64,000 bases of DNA from Paracoccaceae bacterium (GTDB lineage: Bacteria; Pseudomonadota; Alphaproteobacteria; Rhodobacterales; Rhodobacteraceae), in contig JAAXIY010000064.1 of assembly GCA_012270125.1 (NCBI GenBank), positions 1-64,000 of the forward strand, given 5' to 3'. The notes under the pieces are model-generated. The model searched no databases, was not told where the DNA came from, and worked only from the letters and a program-made list of their open reading frames with translations. Shown here piece after piece: positions 25,254-34,646 of this stretch. Made by a program: the position numbers and the translations under genes. How positions within the stretch are numbered: position 1 is the first letter of the stretch; each line of letters begins with the position of its first letter.

Positions 25254-25910
25254 TTAAAAGTTGTAACTGACGCCCACGTTAACTGCATTTGTTAGCAGAG
25301 TGGTGCTTAAACTTCCGCCATTTCTTAATGAAACTTTATTGTCTGATGCAGTGAACTGATATTCAGTAAATACTGAAAAGTTATCATTCAATTTTCGTGA
25401 TAAGCCCAAAGCTGCTCGCATAGCAGGACCTGTATATTGATATTCAAATGTATGGATACCGCCAGTTGGTAGTGCATCTACATGTGGGAAAGCTATTCCT
25501 AACCCAAAAAGAGAATAGCTACTAAAATTGCCCATCTTCCATCTCTTATTGATATTTAATGTTATAATATTGTGACCATCTGTAAACTCTAGTCGGTCAA
25601 ATCCTGCACTTTGTAACGCGCTGCTGGGTGCATAAGCTTTTGCGTGGGTAAATTCTGCTCCATAGTTTAATTTATTTGAATTCCAAAATGTCGCTCTTAC
25701 GCCATAGTAAATTGGTGCATCAAAAGACTTACCTTTCCAGCCAACCAATTCGCTATATTGGGCTCCATTAGAATCTGGTTTACCAGTTATGCGGCTGTGT
25801 GGTGATGATTGAATGCCTCCGTAAACGCTTATTTCTATAGAATCTGCGTAGGACAGCTTTGTGGTAAAAACATTTAAAATAAAAAGAAATAAGCAACAAA
25901 AACGGATCAT
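25254..25910 (-). CDS. Outer-membrane beta-barrel protein, possibly lipid A oxidase-like
   Basis: 218 residues with a Sec signal peptide ending near YADS (residues 22-24) and alternating amphipathic strands ending VNVGVSYNF, whose C-terminal phenylalanine is the sorting signal for BAM insertion. About eight strands are expected. The opening EISVYGGIQSSPHSRITG resembles proteins annotated as lipid A oxidase (LpxQ-like) in alphaproteobacteria, which convert the proximal glucosamine of lipid A to aminogluconate. That enzymatic call is tentative. The localisation is secure. Confidence 0.7.
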   Translation of the reverse strand: MIRFCCLFLFILNVFTTKLSYADSIEISVYGGIQSSPHSRITGKPDSNGAQYSELVGWKGKSFDAPIYYGVRATFWNSNKLNYGAEFTHAKAYAPSSALQSAGFDRLEFTDGHNIITLNINKRWKMGNFSSYSLFGLGIAFPHVDALPTGGIHTFEYQYTGPAMRAALGLSRKLNDNFSVFTEYQFTASDNKVSLRNGGSLSTTLLTNAVNVGVSYNF

Positions 25911-26135
25911 AGCGATAAGCTTACCAGACTATTTATTGAGATCAAACTTATTAGACCCTAAGTCAAACATCTAATAACCGCGACACATTAACGCTTAATG
26001 CAATAAATTGAGCATTAAATTGACAGAGATCTGGACTAACTTTGTCCTTAGAGCTAAATAACCCCCCATAATTAAGAATCTCAGTAAAATAACTGCAAAT
26101 TATTAGTTTTATTGAAAAAGTGTTGGAGCTTTGTT

Positions 26136-26696
26136 GTGGCAAATATTGAAGAAGATGAAGGTACTCGCAGAGACTTTTTATTTTATGCAACGGGTGGGGC
26201 GGCTGCTGTAGGAACTGGAGCTGCGGTTTGGCCTCTTATCAATCAGATGAACCCATCTGCTGATGTTAAAGCCTTAGCATCTATAAGAGTAGATGTATCT
26301 GAAGTCGAACCAGGTACTCAATTGACCGTTAAGTGGCTTGGTAAACCCGTATTTATTCGCCGTCGAACTGAAGCGGAGATAGACGAAGCCAAAAATGTTA
26401 ATCTTGATGAACTGCTAGATAACATGGCTCGTAACGACAATATTCCAGAGGCTTCTGCAGATGATACAAATAGAAGCTTGGATGAAAGTGGCGAATGGTT
26501 GGTGATGATGGGTGTGTGTACGCACTTGGGTTGCGTTCCATTAGGTGATGGGGCCGGCGAATTCAACGGATGGTTTTGCCCATGTCATGGTTCCCACTAC
26601 GATACTTCGGGTAGAATACGTAAAGGTCCAGCACCAGAAAATTTAGCAGTACCTCCAGCAGTTTTTGTAGACGATACGACGATAAAGTTAGGATAA
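26136..26696 (+). CDS. petA: Cytochrome bc1 Rieske iron-sulfur subunit
   Basis: 186 residues from GTG 26136, chosen because GGAG lies at correct spacing and the resulting N-terminus ([14 protein letters not shown]) matches Rhodobacter Rieske proteins; an upstream ATG at 26112 adds eight unlikely residues. [11 protein letters not shown] is a twin-arginine signal anchor. The 2Fe-2S ligands are C128 and H130 in CTHLGC and C148 and H151 in CPCHGSH, with C133 and C150 as the disulfide pair. It transfers electrons from ubiquinol to cytochrome c1. First gene of petABC. Confidence 0.97.
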   Translation: MANIEEDEGTRRDFLFYATGGAAAVGTGAAVWPLINQMNPSADVKALASIRVDVSEVEPGTQLTVKWLGKPVFIRRRTEAEIDEAKNVNLDELLDNMARNDNIPEASADDTNRSLDESGEWLVMMGVCTHLGCVPLGDGAGEFNGWFCPCHGSHYDTSGRIRKGPAPENLAVPPAVFVDDTTIKLG

Positions 26697-26708
26697 GGAT
26701 TTAGGGCA

Positions 26709-28034
26709 ATGGCAGGAATTCCCCACGACCACTACGAACCAGGATCAAAAGGCGAAAAATGGCTCCACAGTAGGCTACCTATTGTTGGTCTGCTTTACGA
26801 TACTATCATGTTACCAACTCCAAAAAATTTGAACTGGATGTGGATTTGGGGAGCTGTGCTTACATTTTGCCTTGCTCTGCAAATTATAACGGGCATTGTT
26901 CTTGCGATGCATTATACCCCTCACGTTGATGAAGCGTTTGCTAGCGTGGAACATATCATGAGAAATGTTAACGGTGGTCATATGCTTCGCTATCTTCATG
27001 CTAACGGAGCATCGCTGTTTTTTATAGCGGTTTATGCGCACATTTTTAGGGGCTTATATTATGGATCATACAAAGCACCTAGAGAGGTAACCTGGATAAT
27101 TGGAATGCTAATCTATCTTTTGATGATGGCGACAGCATTTATGGGCTATGTATTACCTTGGGGACAAATGTCTTTTTGGGGTGCAACTGTTATTACTGGA
27201 TTGTTCGGAGCCATTCCCTTCATTGGAGATGCACTTCAAACCCTTTTACTGGGTGGTCCAGCTGTTGATAATGCAACTTTGAACCGCTTCTTTAGCCTGC
27301 ATTATTTGTTTCCTTTTCTTATCGCAGGATTGGTGATTGTCCATATTTGGGCTTTCCATACCACTGGGAATAACAATCCGACAGGTGTTGAAGTTCGCCG
27401 AGGTTCGAAGGAAGAAGCTGAAAAAGACACAGTGCCTTTTTGGCCCTATTATATCATCAAAGATGTGTTTGCATTGTCAGTGATAATGGTTGTGTTTTTC
27501 GCCATCGTTGGTTTTATGCCAAATTATCTTGGTCACCCAGATAACTATATTGAGGCTAATCCCCTAGCAACTCCAGCTCACATTGTTCCCGAATGGTACT
27601 TTCTACCGTTCTATGCAATCTTACGAGCTTTTACCGCTGACGTTTGGGTGGTACAGATTGTAAGCTTTTTAACTGGCGGAATCATCGATGCTAAGTTTTT
27701 TGGTGTTCTAGCAATGTTTGGTGCGATCTTGGTTATGGCAGTAGCTCCATGGCTTGACACTTCGTCGGTACGGTCTGCTCGATATAGGCCAATGCTAAAA
27801 CTTTGGTTTGCAATATTAGTATTAGACTTCTTTCTTCTCATGTGGCTAGGAGCAATGCCTGCTGAGGAACCATATGCATCTCTGTCATTGATCGCATCAA
27901 CGTACTGGTTTGCTTATTTTCTTGTTATTCTTCCTTTGCTGGGTGTTTTAGAAAAGCCAACTGCACAACCCGAAACTATTGAAGATGATTTTAATAACAA
28001 AAATGGCAAGTCTATAGAAATGCCAGCCGAATAG
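26709..28034 (+). CDS. petB: Cytochrome b subunit of the bc1 complex
   Basis: 441 residues, full length for an alphaproteobacterial cytochrome b with eight transmembrane helices. Heme-ligand histidines sit in helix B ([24 protein letters not shown]) and helix D ([24 protein letters not shown]). The quinol-oxidation PEWY motif is in [10 protein letters not shown]. It houses hemes bL and bH and the Qo and Qi sites. It begins 12 bp after petA and ends 9 bp before petC. Confidence 0.98.
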   Translation: MAGIPHDHYEPGSKGEKWLHSRLPIVGLLYDTIMLPTPKNLNWMWIWGAVLTFCLALQIITGIVLAMHYTPHVDEAFASVEHIMRNVNGGHMLRYLHANGASLFFIAVYAHIFRGLYYGSYKAPREVTWIIGMLIYLLMMATAFMGYVLPWGQMSFWGATVITGLFGAIPFIGDALQTLLLGGPAVDNATLNRFFSLHYLFPFLIAGLVIVHIWAFHTTGNNNPTGVEVRRGSKEEAEKDTVPFWPYYIIKDVFALSVIMVVFFAIVGFMPNYLGHPDNYIEANPLATPAHIVPEWYFLPFYAILRAFTADVWVVQIVSFLTGGIIDAKFFGVLAMFGAILVMAVAPWLDTSSVRSARYRPMLKLWFAILVLDFFLLMWLGAMPAEEPYASLSLIASTYWFAYFLVILPLLGVLEKPTAQPETIEDDFNNKNGKSIEMPAE

Positions 28035-28043
28035 GTCAAAAAC

Positions 28044-28844
28044 ATGAATATATTTTCTCTTATCAAATCTCTTGCTAAAATCACCGCTACTTTTGTTTTA
28101 GTTGCTAACTCAGCTTTTGCTGCGGGTGGTGGAGATGCTTACATCAAAGATTTTGATTTTTCCTTTGAAGGTCCCCTAGGGTCCTATGACCAAAACCAAC
28201 TTCAAAGAGGTCTGAAAGTTTACACTGAAATATGTTCAGCATGCCATGGCTTGAAATATGTTCCAATCCGTACGCTGGGAGATGAAGGTGGTTTGGGTTA
28301 TTCGGAAGATCAGGTTCGCGCTTATGCTGAGAACTATGAGATCTTTGATCCAGAACTCGATGATTACCGACCTGCAAAACCGACAGATCACTTCCCTGAA
28401 GTTGTTGATGCTGGTGCTCCTGACTTGTCTCTAATGGCGAAGGCTAGGGCTGGATTTCATGGTCCAATGGGTACGGGTATCAACCAATTAGTAAAAGGAA
28501 TGGGTGGTGCAGAGTACATAGCGTCGTTACTGGCTGGCTATACTGGAGAAGAAAAAGAAGAGTTTGGTACTGTGTTTTACGAAAACACCGCTTATCCTGG
28601 TCGTTGGATTGCGATGGCCCCTCCATTGTATGGTGAGGACGTGGATTATGATGATGGTCATTCAAACGATTTGAAACACGAAGCTATGGACGTTGCTGCC
28701 TTTTTAACATGGGCAGCTGAGCCAAAGATGATGGCTAGGAAACATGTTGGTTTTAGAGCAGTACTGTTTCTAATTTTACTTTCCGCTTTGTTATATGCCA
28801 CCAACAAAACGTTATGGGCGCCAATCAAAAAAAGAGCTGCTTAA
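28044..28844 (+). CDS. petC: Cytochrome c1 of the bc1 complex
   Basis: 266 residues. A Sec signal peptide ends at SAFAAGG (about residue 27). The covalent heme motif is C64-SA-C67-H68. RWIAMAPPL contains the likely methionine axial ligand. A C-terminal membrane anchor ([14 protein letters not shown]) precedes a basic tail. It passes electrons to a soluble or membrane cytochrome c in the periplasm. Last gene of petABC, followed by a small AT-rich hairpin. Confidence 0.97.
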   Translation: MNIFSLIKSLAKITATFVLVANSAFAAGGGDAYIKDFDFSFEGPLGSYDQNQLQRGLKVYTEICSACHGLKYVPIRTLGDEGGLGYSEDQVRAYAENYEIFDPELDDYRPAKPTDHFPEVVDAGAPDLSLMAKARAGFHGPMGTGINQLVKGMGGAEYIASLLAGYTGEEKEEFGTVFYENTAYPGRWIAMAPPLYGEDVDYDDGHSNDLKHEAMDVAAFLTWAAEPKMMARKHVGFRAVLFLILLSALLYATNKTLWAPIKKRAA

Positions 28845-28847
28845 ACC

Positions 28848-28870
28848 TTTATTTGGTCTAAATAAAAATA
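28848..28870 (+). terminator. Weak hairpin after petC
   Basis: TTTATTT (28848-28854) pairs perfectly with AAATAAA (28860-28866) over loop GGTCT. The stem is only A-T pairs and no T-run follows on this strand, so terminator function is uncertain. Confidence 0.3.
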
Positions 28871-28879
28871 ACTAAGCAA

Positions 28880-29368
28880 TCAATCGTTGTCGGACAGTCC
28901 AGCCCCTGCGCCACTTAACCTACTTTCATCAGTTGCAGGGGCGTAAGTTTTGTAGGCGTATTTATTTAATGTTTTGAATTGTTTCTCACTCAAGCAAGCT
29001 CGAAACGAGGGTGTTTGCTTATACCCATCGATTATAAGCTCTTCGCCAGTCCATTCATAATTATTAACCTGCACTTTCTTTTCAGGTCTCACGTAGACTA
29101 AAGCGGCTAAGTCAAAAATATTACTCAGTTTATTGCTACTGGGCTGATCTATTTTCTTACAGTAGTCTATCCAAAATCTTTTATCGTGTAAGTGTTCAAT
29201 CCAAGTATCGAGTTCATTAACACCAAAAGACATAAACCACGCACCGCAAGCTGCAGCGTCTTCAGCAACGCCCCATGATAGACCTGAGCCTACAGCAGCC
29301 TTATTAAGGAGAGCTTCATATTCATTTAGAGAGAGTTCGATCTCTTCACTCAAGGTGCCCAAATCCAA
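28880..29368 (-). CDS. DUF3726-like protein
   Basis: 162 residues. The segment LSLNEYEALLNKAAVGSGLSWGVAEDAAACGAWF resembles the N-terminal part of DUF3726 proteins, an uncharacterised family I associate with alphaproteobacteria. There is no signal peptide or membrane segment. Its first 19 bases overlap the end of the 544-residue gene, so the two are translationally coupled and probably work together. No function is assigned. Confidence 0.55.
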   Translation of the reverse strand: MDLGTLSEEIELSLNEYEALLNKAAVGSGLSWGVAEDAAACGAWFMSFGVNELDTWIEHLHDKRFWIDYCKKIDQPSSNKLSNIFDLAALVYVRPEKKVQVNNYEWTGEELIIDGYKQTPSFRACLSEKQFKTLNKYAYKTYAPATDESRLSGAGAGLSDND

Positions 29369-30984
29369 TCTTCTGGGTCACTTCCCGACGATAATTCGTC
29401 TGGAAATGGTGCACCTTTAAACATATTAATTCTGACCCATCGGTCTGAGCGAGGATCAAAATGGCAAGCACCAAAAAACGATAGCTTTGCTCTTAACATA
29501 TCAATTGGCAACATTGAGCTATCAATAGTGTTATCTCTTATTTCTGAAAATGGTAATTCACCACAAGTAAGGCAGCGGCGTATTATATGCCTATGTTCTG
29601 GGTATACCGCTAAAAAACTTGCTAGAGGGGTTTCAGGTTCAAGTTCGCAAAGATTTGCATATGCACGTGCCACATCTCGTCCTGGCTGAAGAGCCTGTTC
29701 GTATTCGTTTAACTCTGGCATCTCAAACCGCTCACCAAGACGTGGCTCTAATTTTTCTTCTGAAGTGTACCACGCTCTTGCATTACAACTTGGGTCTGAC
29801 CAATCAATCTCTAAGGCCCAGCTATAATATGCCTCGATAGTCGACTTTACACTTTCAACTGTCATGTCGCCATTTATCGGGAATAGTTTTGCCTCATCAC
29901 AAGACATCTGATCGCCAAAGTTATCTATTAGGTGCCCATAAGGCTCAAGTACTAAAGAATTCAACATTTCTTGACCTTCGATACTTAACTCTTTTTCCGA
30001 CCAATCGCATAAAGTTTTCCATGGAAACTTAATATGGAAGTTGAAGCCTTCTAACTTATCTTCTAGTTTTTCTATATCCTTTTCTAGGACGAGGTTTTTT
30101 TTAACTTGTACGGGGTGCTCAGATTGCCAAGCTTTTAAATGTGGCTTTAATCTCGTTACGAGTTCTTTAAATTTTGAAATTTCAGTCTGAGTAGCATCTT
30201 CAACATTTTTTACTGTTGCGATGGCATTTTCTTTAGCTTCAAACCAATTATGAATTAACCTAGGATGATTGATTAAAAATGGAGCCATCCCAAGACCAGT
30301 AGAGTTACCGACCCCAAAAGAACGTCTTATAGAGCTATCAAGTTTTACCGCTGTCTCTGGGTTTTTCATTACTGCTAAGTGTTCGATTAAATCCATCACA
30401 AATGTGCGGATTAAATAAACAGTCATCATTTCTAGTTGGAAAGGGGAGTTTGCTTCTTCTCGTTTTTCTACAACTCGACGGTCGGCTGAACCAAACTTTC
30501 CAGATCCATATACTGCAGTTGTACGCATTAAATACCCAACATCCCTTATTCGATCTAAGTCGGGCTGCTTACCTTCTGCAAGACAGTTCAAAACATAATC
30601 CCACAATCTAACAGATCGGTTTGCGCGTGATAGGCATAATTCATTTTGTGTTAGGCGACCTTCTTCTTGATAAGGCACATGTTGACTCAGTCTGTTTATA
30701 TCATCAATTGAAGGCTTTCCATCGTAGAGGGTAAATGTAGCGTCCCAAGCAGAAGCTATGACACGGTCGCTCCGCATTTCGTCAGGTAAATCATGCGCAA
30801 AGCATACTAGAGTGTAATCACGTGATGGAGTGCTCAGCCTGTATAGTGCTCTTCCTACACCACGGGCGTTTATTTCAAATAGATCTCTATTAAACTTCCA
30901 GTTTTGTTTGGAAACTCTTCTTAGAAATTGTCTTAAGAAAGAAAGCCTTGATTGATGCATTGAGCCCATACGATCCAACCGCAT
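29350..30984 (-). CDS. Conserved hypothetical protein (544 aa)
   Basis: I do not recognise a characterised domain. The protein is soluble and helical-rich. Recognisable features are an arginine-rich start (MHQSRLSFLRQFLRRV), a strand-rich region LVCFAHDLP, YLMRTTAVYGSGKFG near 176-190, and CRAR-like charged helices in the centre (KLEDKLEGFNFH). A CLTCGELPF pair of cysteines near residue 470 might bind a metal. The start is uncertain: ATG 30984, or internal ATGs giving MGSMHQ. It is followed by the overlapping DUF3726-like gene and faces away from the acyl-ligase/thiolase genes. Confidence 0.7.
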   Translation of the reverse strand: MRLDRMGSMHQSRLSFLRQFLRRVSKQNWKFNRDLFEINARGVGRALYRLSTPSRDYTLVCFAHDLPDEMRSDRVIASAWDATFTLYDGKPSIDDINRLSQHVPYQEEGRLTQNELCLSRANRSVRLWDYVLNCLAEGKQPDLDRIRDVGYLMRTTAVYGSGKFGSADRRVVEKREEANSPFQLEMMTVYLIRTFVMDLIEHLAVMKNPETAVKLDSSIRRSFGVGNSTGLGMAPFLINHPRLIHNWFEAKENAIATVKNVEDATQTEISKFKELVTRLKPHLKAWQSEHPVQVKKNLVLEKDIEKLEDKLEGFNFHIKFPWKTLCDWSEKELSIEGQEMLNSLVLEPYGHLIDNFGDQMSCDEAKLFPINGDMTVESVKSTIEAYYSWALEIDWSDPSCNARAWYTSEEKLEPRLGERFEMPELNEYEQALQPGRDVARAYANLCELEPETPLASFLAVYPEHRHIIRRCLTCGELPFSEIRDNTIDSSMLPIDMLRAKLSFFGACHFDPRSDRWVRINMFKGAPFPDELSSGSDPEDWIWAP

Positions 30985-31197
30985 AACTTTTTCTGCAGAT
31001 CTTTTAAGATTAGAAATGTCAACGATGCGATTAATCGGTCTGGCTCCCTTAAAATAAAATTGTCAGAATTTAAGAATATACAGTGTTTTTTGATTTTCCA
31101 AGTTCAGTTGTTACTATAGTTACGTCAAAAATAAGAAATCTCAACGCTATAGGCACATATTTTTCAGAGAATATAGGCCTTAATCACAGTAAAAGTC

Positions 31198-32385
31198 TTG
31201 GTGGTGAAATTGGCAAGTTTATTCAAGTGGCATACCGAGGCACATTACTCGAGCCTTCAATTGAAGCCTAGCAATTTCGCAAATGCTTTAGCTAAAAATT
31301 TACCAATAGCGAGATTCATTAAAGAACATGTCAAAGGAAATTGCCCAATCATATTGGACTCTGAGAAAGTTGAAACCAACAAAAGTGATGACATAGGCGT
31401 TTTCAGAACAAAAACTGGTGGAACATCAAAAGAACCTAAGGAGGTTCTAAGAACTGCCCAAAGCTGGGTAAACTCATTTGAAGTTATAAATGCATTCCAC
31501 AAAGGGAAAGAAAACTATGTTATATTTGGAAATCTGACACACTCATTAGCATTATATGGAATACTTGAAGCTTTGTACTTAGGACATAACGTGCACCACG
31601 TTCAGCAACTAAGATCTAAAGATGAAATAAAAGCTTTGGTTCAGTTCAAGCCAACTTTTGTTTACATCACGCCTACACAAATTCGATTTATATCTTCTCA
31701 TTTTATAATTCTACCTGATGTTTCGAATGTATTCATTGGGGGAGGGCGTTTGAATTCGCAAACTAGAGAAATGGCAGAAAAAATTTTTCCAAATGCGGTT
31801 CTAAATTTATTTTATGGATCAAGTGAAACTAGTTTCATAACAGTTTCAGATAACGCTACACCTATTGGGTCAGTGGGTAAGGCCTTCCCAAATGTTAACA
31901 TAAAAATAGAACAAAATGGGCCATATAAAAACCGTATATGGGTAAAATCTGATTACCTATTTCTGAAATATGCTCAAGGATCCAACAAAAATTTAATTTG
32001 GTGGGATGATTGGTTAACTATAAATGAGTATGGAACGATAAATACAGACGGGTATTTATTTTTAATCAGTGAAGGCTCCCAACGAATTACTATTGCTGAT
32101 AAAACGTTAGAAACCTACGAAATCGAAGATAAACTCAAAACAGTTGAAAAAGTAATAGATGCAGCAGTTTGGACAGTAGAAAATCAACTGAGCGATTACC
32201 GAATTGTAGCCGCAGTAGCAACAAAAGGTGACGTCCATTCTGAACTACTCTATGGTATCCTCAAAGAATTTAATCCAGTATTTAAGCCGAAGAAAATTCA
32301 TAAGGTTAATTTAAACGACTGGCCTTTGCTCGCTTCAGGAAAGACAGATTTAAGAAGTTTGAAAAGTCGATTTCATGACCAGTAA
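31198..32385 (+). CDS. AMP-forming acyl-CoA ligase-like protein (ANL superfamily, short)
   Basis: About 391-395 residues, shorter than usual acyl-CoA ligases (500-550). The adenylation P-loop is TKTGGTSKEPKEV (around 72-84), the central motif is LFYGSSETSFI, and WWDDWLTINEYGTI replaces the YRTGD-like hinge. The C-terminal lysine is in LLASGKTDLRSL, close to the end. It would activate a carboxylic acid as acyl-AMP and pass it to CoA. The start codon is unclear: TTG 31198, GTG 31201/31204 or TTG 31210. It overlaps the thiolase gene by 11 bp. The pair next to bioY mirrors Bacillus yhfT-yhfS-yhfU, suggesting a link to biotin or pimelate supply. Confidence 0.72.
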   Translation: MVVKLASLFKWHTEAHYSSLQLKPSNFANALAKNLPIARFIKEHVKGNCPIILDSEKVETNKSDDIGVFRTKTGGTSKEPKEVLRTAQSWVNSFEVINAFHKGKENYVIFGNLTHSLALYGILEALYLGHNVHHVQQLRSKDEIKALVQFKPTFVYITPTQIRFISSHFIILPDVSNVFIGGGRLNSQTREMAEKIFPNAVLNLFYGSSETSFITVSDNATPIGSVGKAFPNVNIKIEQNGPYKNRIWVKSDYLFLKYAQGSNKNLIWWDDWLTINEYGTINTDGYLFLISEGSQRITIADKTLETYEIEDKLKTVEKVIDAAVWTVENQLSDYRIVAAVATKGDVHSELLYGILKEFNPVFKPKKIHKVNLNDWPLLASGKTDLRSLKSRFHDQ

Positions 32386-33490
32386 ACAGGTTTTTATAAT
32401 TGCAGGCAAGCGGAGTGCAGTAGCTCCACGTTTAGGAGCATTCAAATCACTGACCTATTATGAATTAGCAGCTCAGGTAGTTGGAGATGTTTTAAAAGAA
32501 GCAAAAATAGATAAGTCCGCAGTTGATGAACTTATAGTTTCAAATGCGTTAGGTGCTGGTGGAAATCCTGCTCGTATGGTTAGCTTAGAAGCAAAATTAA
32601 GTCTCTCAGTGGGTGGAGTATCAATTGATCGGCAATGTTGCGGTGGATTAGATGCAATAAGTATTGGTGCTGATCTCATAAAAAATGGTCATGCGGAAAT
32701 TGTGGTTGCTGGAGGCGTGGAAAGTTACTCAAAGCGCCCGGTAAGATTACATCCTGAAAACTCTGATCAACCACTAGTCCAATATGATAGGCCAGCTTTC
32801 GCCCCCGCTGGTTTCAATGATCCTGACTTAGCTGAAGCCACGGCAAACCTCGCTAAAAAGTTTGGGATCAGTAAAAAAGAGCAGGACGAATGGAGTATTA
32901 ATAGCCATTTGAAAGCACTTAAATCCCAAAACATTCTCAGATCTGAAATAACGCCAATCTTAAATCAAAAAAATGACTTATTTACTCGAAAACTAAATCA
33001 AAAAATTTGTGACCGAGCCCCTGTATTATCAGATACAATTACCCACGCCAACAGTGCAATTGAGGCTGATGCCGCTGCCTTTCTTGTTTTAGTATCAGAG
33101 CGGTTTTTAAAAAATAAAATTCAAAAAGGAGCCGAGGTTTTAGGATATGCAAAAAGTGGGGTCCTTCCTGAAGAAACTCCCTTGGCGCCAATTGGGGCAA
33201 TAAAAAAACTTTTAGATCAAACAGGAATAACTTTATCAAAAGTAACTTTTATAGAACTTATGGAGGCTTATGCAGCACAAGCTATATTATGTACGCGTGA
33301 ATGTAATCTTGATTTGAACAAAATTAATATAAGGGGAGGAGCTCTTTCTCGAGGTCATCCAATCGGTGCGTCAGGTACTATATTAGCAGTTCGTTTGTTT
33401 AATGAAGTTATAAATGTACCTGGAACTCTTGGAGTTGCGTCAATAGCTGCAGCTGGTGGTATTGGTTCAGCCATGATGTTAAAGTCTTAA
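32375..33490 (+). CDS. Divergent thiolase-like protein
   Basis: 371 residues of the thiolase fold. The acyl-accepting cysteine is in IDRQCCGGLDAI near residue 89, and the catalytic histidine is in ALSRGHPIGASG. Two other thiolase positions are changed: the usual NEAFA motif reads MEAYA, and the C-terminal C-x-G active-site cysteine region reads AAAGGIGSA with no cysteine. Loss of the second cysteine should abolish ordinary degradative thiolysis or proton shuttling, so a modified reaction is likely. It overlaps the acyl-ligase gene by 11 bp and meets bioY tail to tail (4-bp overlap). Confidence 0.8.
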   Translation: MTSKQVFIIAGKRSAVAPRLGAFKSLTYYELAAQVVGDVLKEAKIDKSAVDELIVSNALGAGGNPARMVSLEAKLSLSVGGVSIDRQCCGGLDAISIGADLIKNGHAEIVVAGGVESYSKRPVRLHPENSDQPLVQYDRPAFAPAGFNDPDLAEATANLAKKFGISKKEQDEWSINSHLKALKSQNILRSEITPILNQKNDLFTRKLNQKICDRAPVLSDTITHANSAIEADAAAFLVLVSERFLKNKIQKGAEVLGYAKSGVLPEETPLAPIGAIKKLLDQTGITLSKVTFIELMEAYAAQAILCTRECNLDLNKINIRGGALSRGHPIGASGTILAVRLFNEVINVPGTLGVASIAAAGGIGSAMMLKS

Positions 33491-34032
33491 TGTCTGGCTA
33501 TTATACTTTCGGGGCGCGCTTTAAATATCGCACTAGTAACGATTGTTGCAAGTGTCACCTTTAAAATATCGCCAGGAAGATAGACAGAAACAGCTACGAT
33601 TGCTGCGTTTAGTGACATCCCAGCATTAATCATCATTCCAATAAGGCCGGGAATATACAGTACGACTATGCCTCCCACTATGGAAGAAAGGGCGACAGAA
33701 ATTTGTATATCTACAGATTTAGTTTTTTCCATAAGCCAGCCAGTGATATACGCTGCAAGGGGAAACCCTACTATAAAACCTGCAGATGCCCCGGCGAGCA
33801 GGCCAATCCCACCTCTTCCACCAGCTAATAACGGTAAACCGACTAATGTTAAAAGAATAAATAATAATGCTGCTAAACCGCCTTTTTTTGAACCTAGAAT
33901 GGTTCCACAAAGCATCACACCTAAACTTTGTGCGGTTATGGGTACTCCGGAAGCCAAGGGGAAAGCAGGTACCAATCCAAGTACAGCGATCAAAGCGGCA
34001 AATAAGGCAACTAGAACACTTGTTTTTTCCAT
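33487..34032 (-). CDS. bioY: Biotin ECF transporter S component
   Basis: 181 residues, about six membrane helices. The N-terminal LGLVPAFPLASGVPITAQSLGVMLCG and the glycine-rich loop LLAGGRGGIGLLAGASAGFIVGFP are BioY hallmarks that bind biotin. With BioN and BioM it forms a high-affinity ECF importer; alone BioY can also transport. Its ATG overlaps the bioN stop by one base. This is the third gene of bioM-bioN-bioY. The presence of an importer implies biotin scavenging; no biotin synthesis genes are seen here. Confidence 0.93.
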   Translation of the reverse strand: MEKTSVLVALFAALIAVLGLVPAFPLASGVPITAQSLGVMLCGTILGSKKGGLAALLFILLTLVGLPLLAGGRGGIGLLAGASAGFIVGFPLAAYITGWLMEKTKSVDIQISVALSSIVGGIVVLYIPGLIGMMINAGMSLNAAIVAVSVYLPGDILKVTLATIVTSAIFKARPESIIARH

Positions 34033-34646
34033 TAATCGTCTCGCTTCTTTATTCCACCTCTAGCGCGAAGAGCTTCTGACACATGATCGGCGTCATCTAA
34101 AATTGATATCGCTAGAGGTACTGAAATTCTCCAAAAACCTCGTTTAGTCGATCTGGCTGATTGCGCAAGCATTAAATTCCTAGCTCTTTGATAAAGTATT
34201 GGGATTGACCTAACAAAAAGGCCTATCGTTATAGATACGGCATGTGGGTTTGCCCCAAATACTTTAAGACTAGATGAATATCTTTGAATTACTAAAATTA
34301 TATCATGCACTTTGCTCGTCATTAAAAAAAGGTTTGCGAGTAAAAATGCGGAAATAAGACGAAAAATAAGGGTTATACCTTTATCTAAATGATCTAAATA
34401 GAAATGCCATAGAGCCAGAACGACCACAAAAGGAATAGTAATTTTTAGCTGGTAAAATCCTGCCCAAAGAAATTTTAGCCCTCCTACAAAAAAATAGATT
34501 AGCAGGAGCACCAAAAATATACTGAACATTATAATTGGACTCGTTATAAAAAATAAAGTTGCGGCGATAGAGCAGGTAAAGATTATCTTTTTATGAACAG
34601 ACACTTCATCTAATTTTGTGCTGTGAGATGAAATATTATGGAACAT
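34032..34646 (-). CDS. bioN: ECF transporter transmembrane (T) component
   Basis: 204 residues with four to five hydrophobic helices and the coupling-helix motif SARSTKRGFWRI, followed near the C-terminus by EALRARG, matching the two Ala-Arg-Gly-like signatures of ECF T components. It couples BioY to the ATPase BioM. It overlaps its neighbours by one base on each side, so the operon is translated as a unit. Confidence 0.88.
   Translation of the reverse strand: MFHNISSHSTKLDEVSVHKKIIFTCSIAATLFFITSPIIMFSIFLVLLLIYFFVGGLKFLWAGFYQLKITIPFVVVLALWHFYLDHLDKGITLIFRLISAFLLANLFLMTSKVHDIILVIQRYSSSLKVFGANPHAVSITIGLFVRSIPILYQRARNLMLAQSARSTKRGFWRISVPLAISILDDADHVSEALRARGGIKKRDD

Noticed and set aside
31083-31271. 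A 62-codon open frame overlapping the start of the acyl ligase gene
   Set aside because: It overlaps the ligase in another frame, has no clear ribosome-binding site and no recognisable family. A frameshifted N-terminus of the ligase was considered but cannot be shown.
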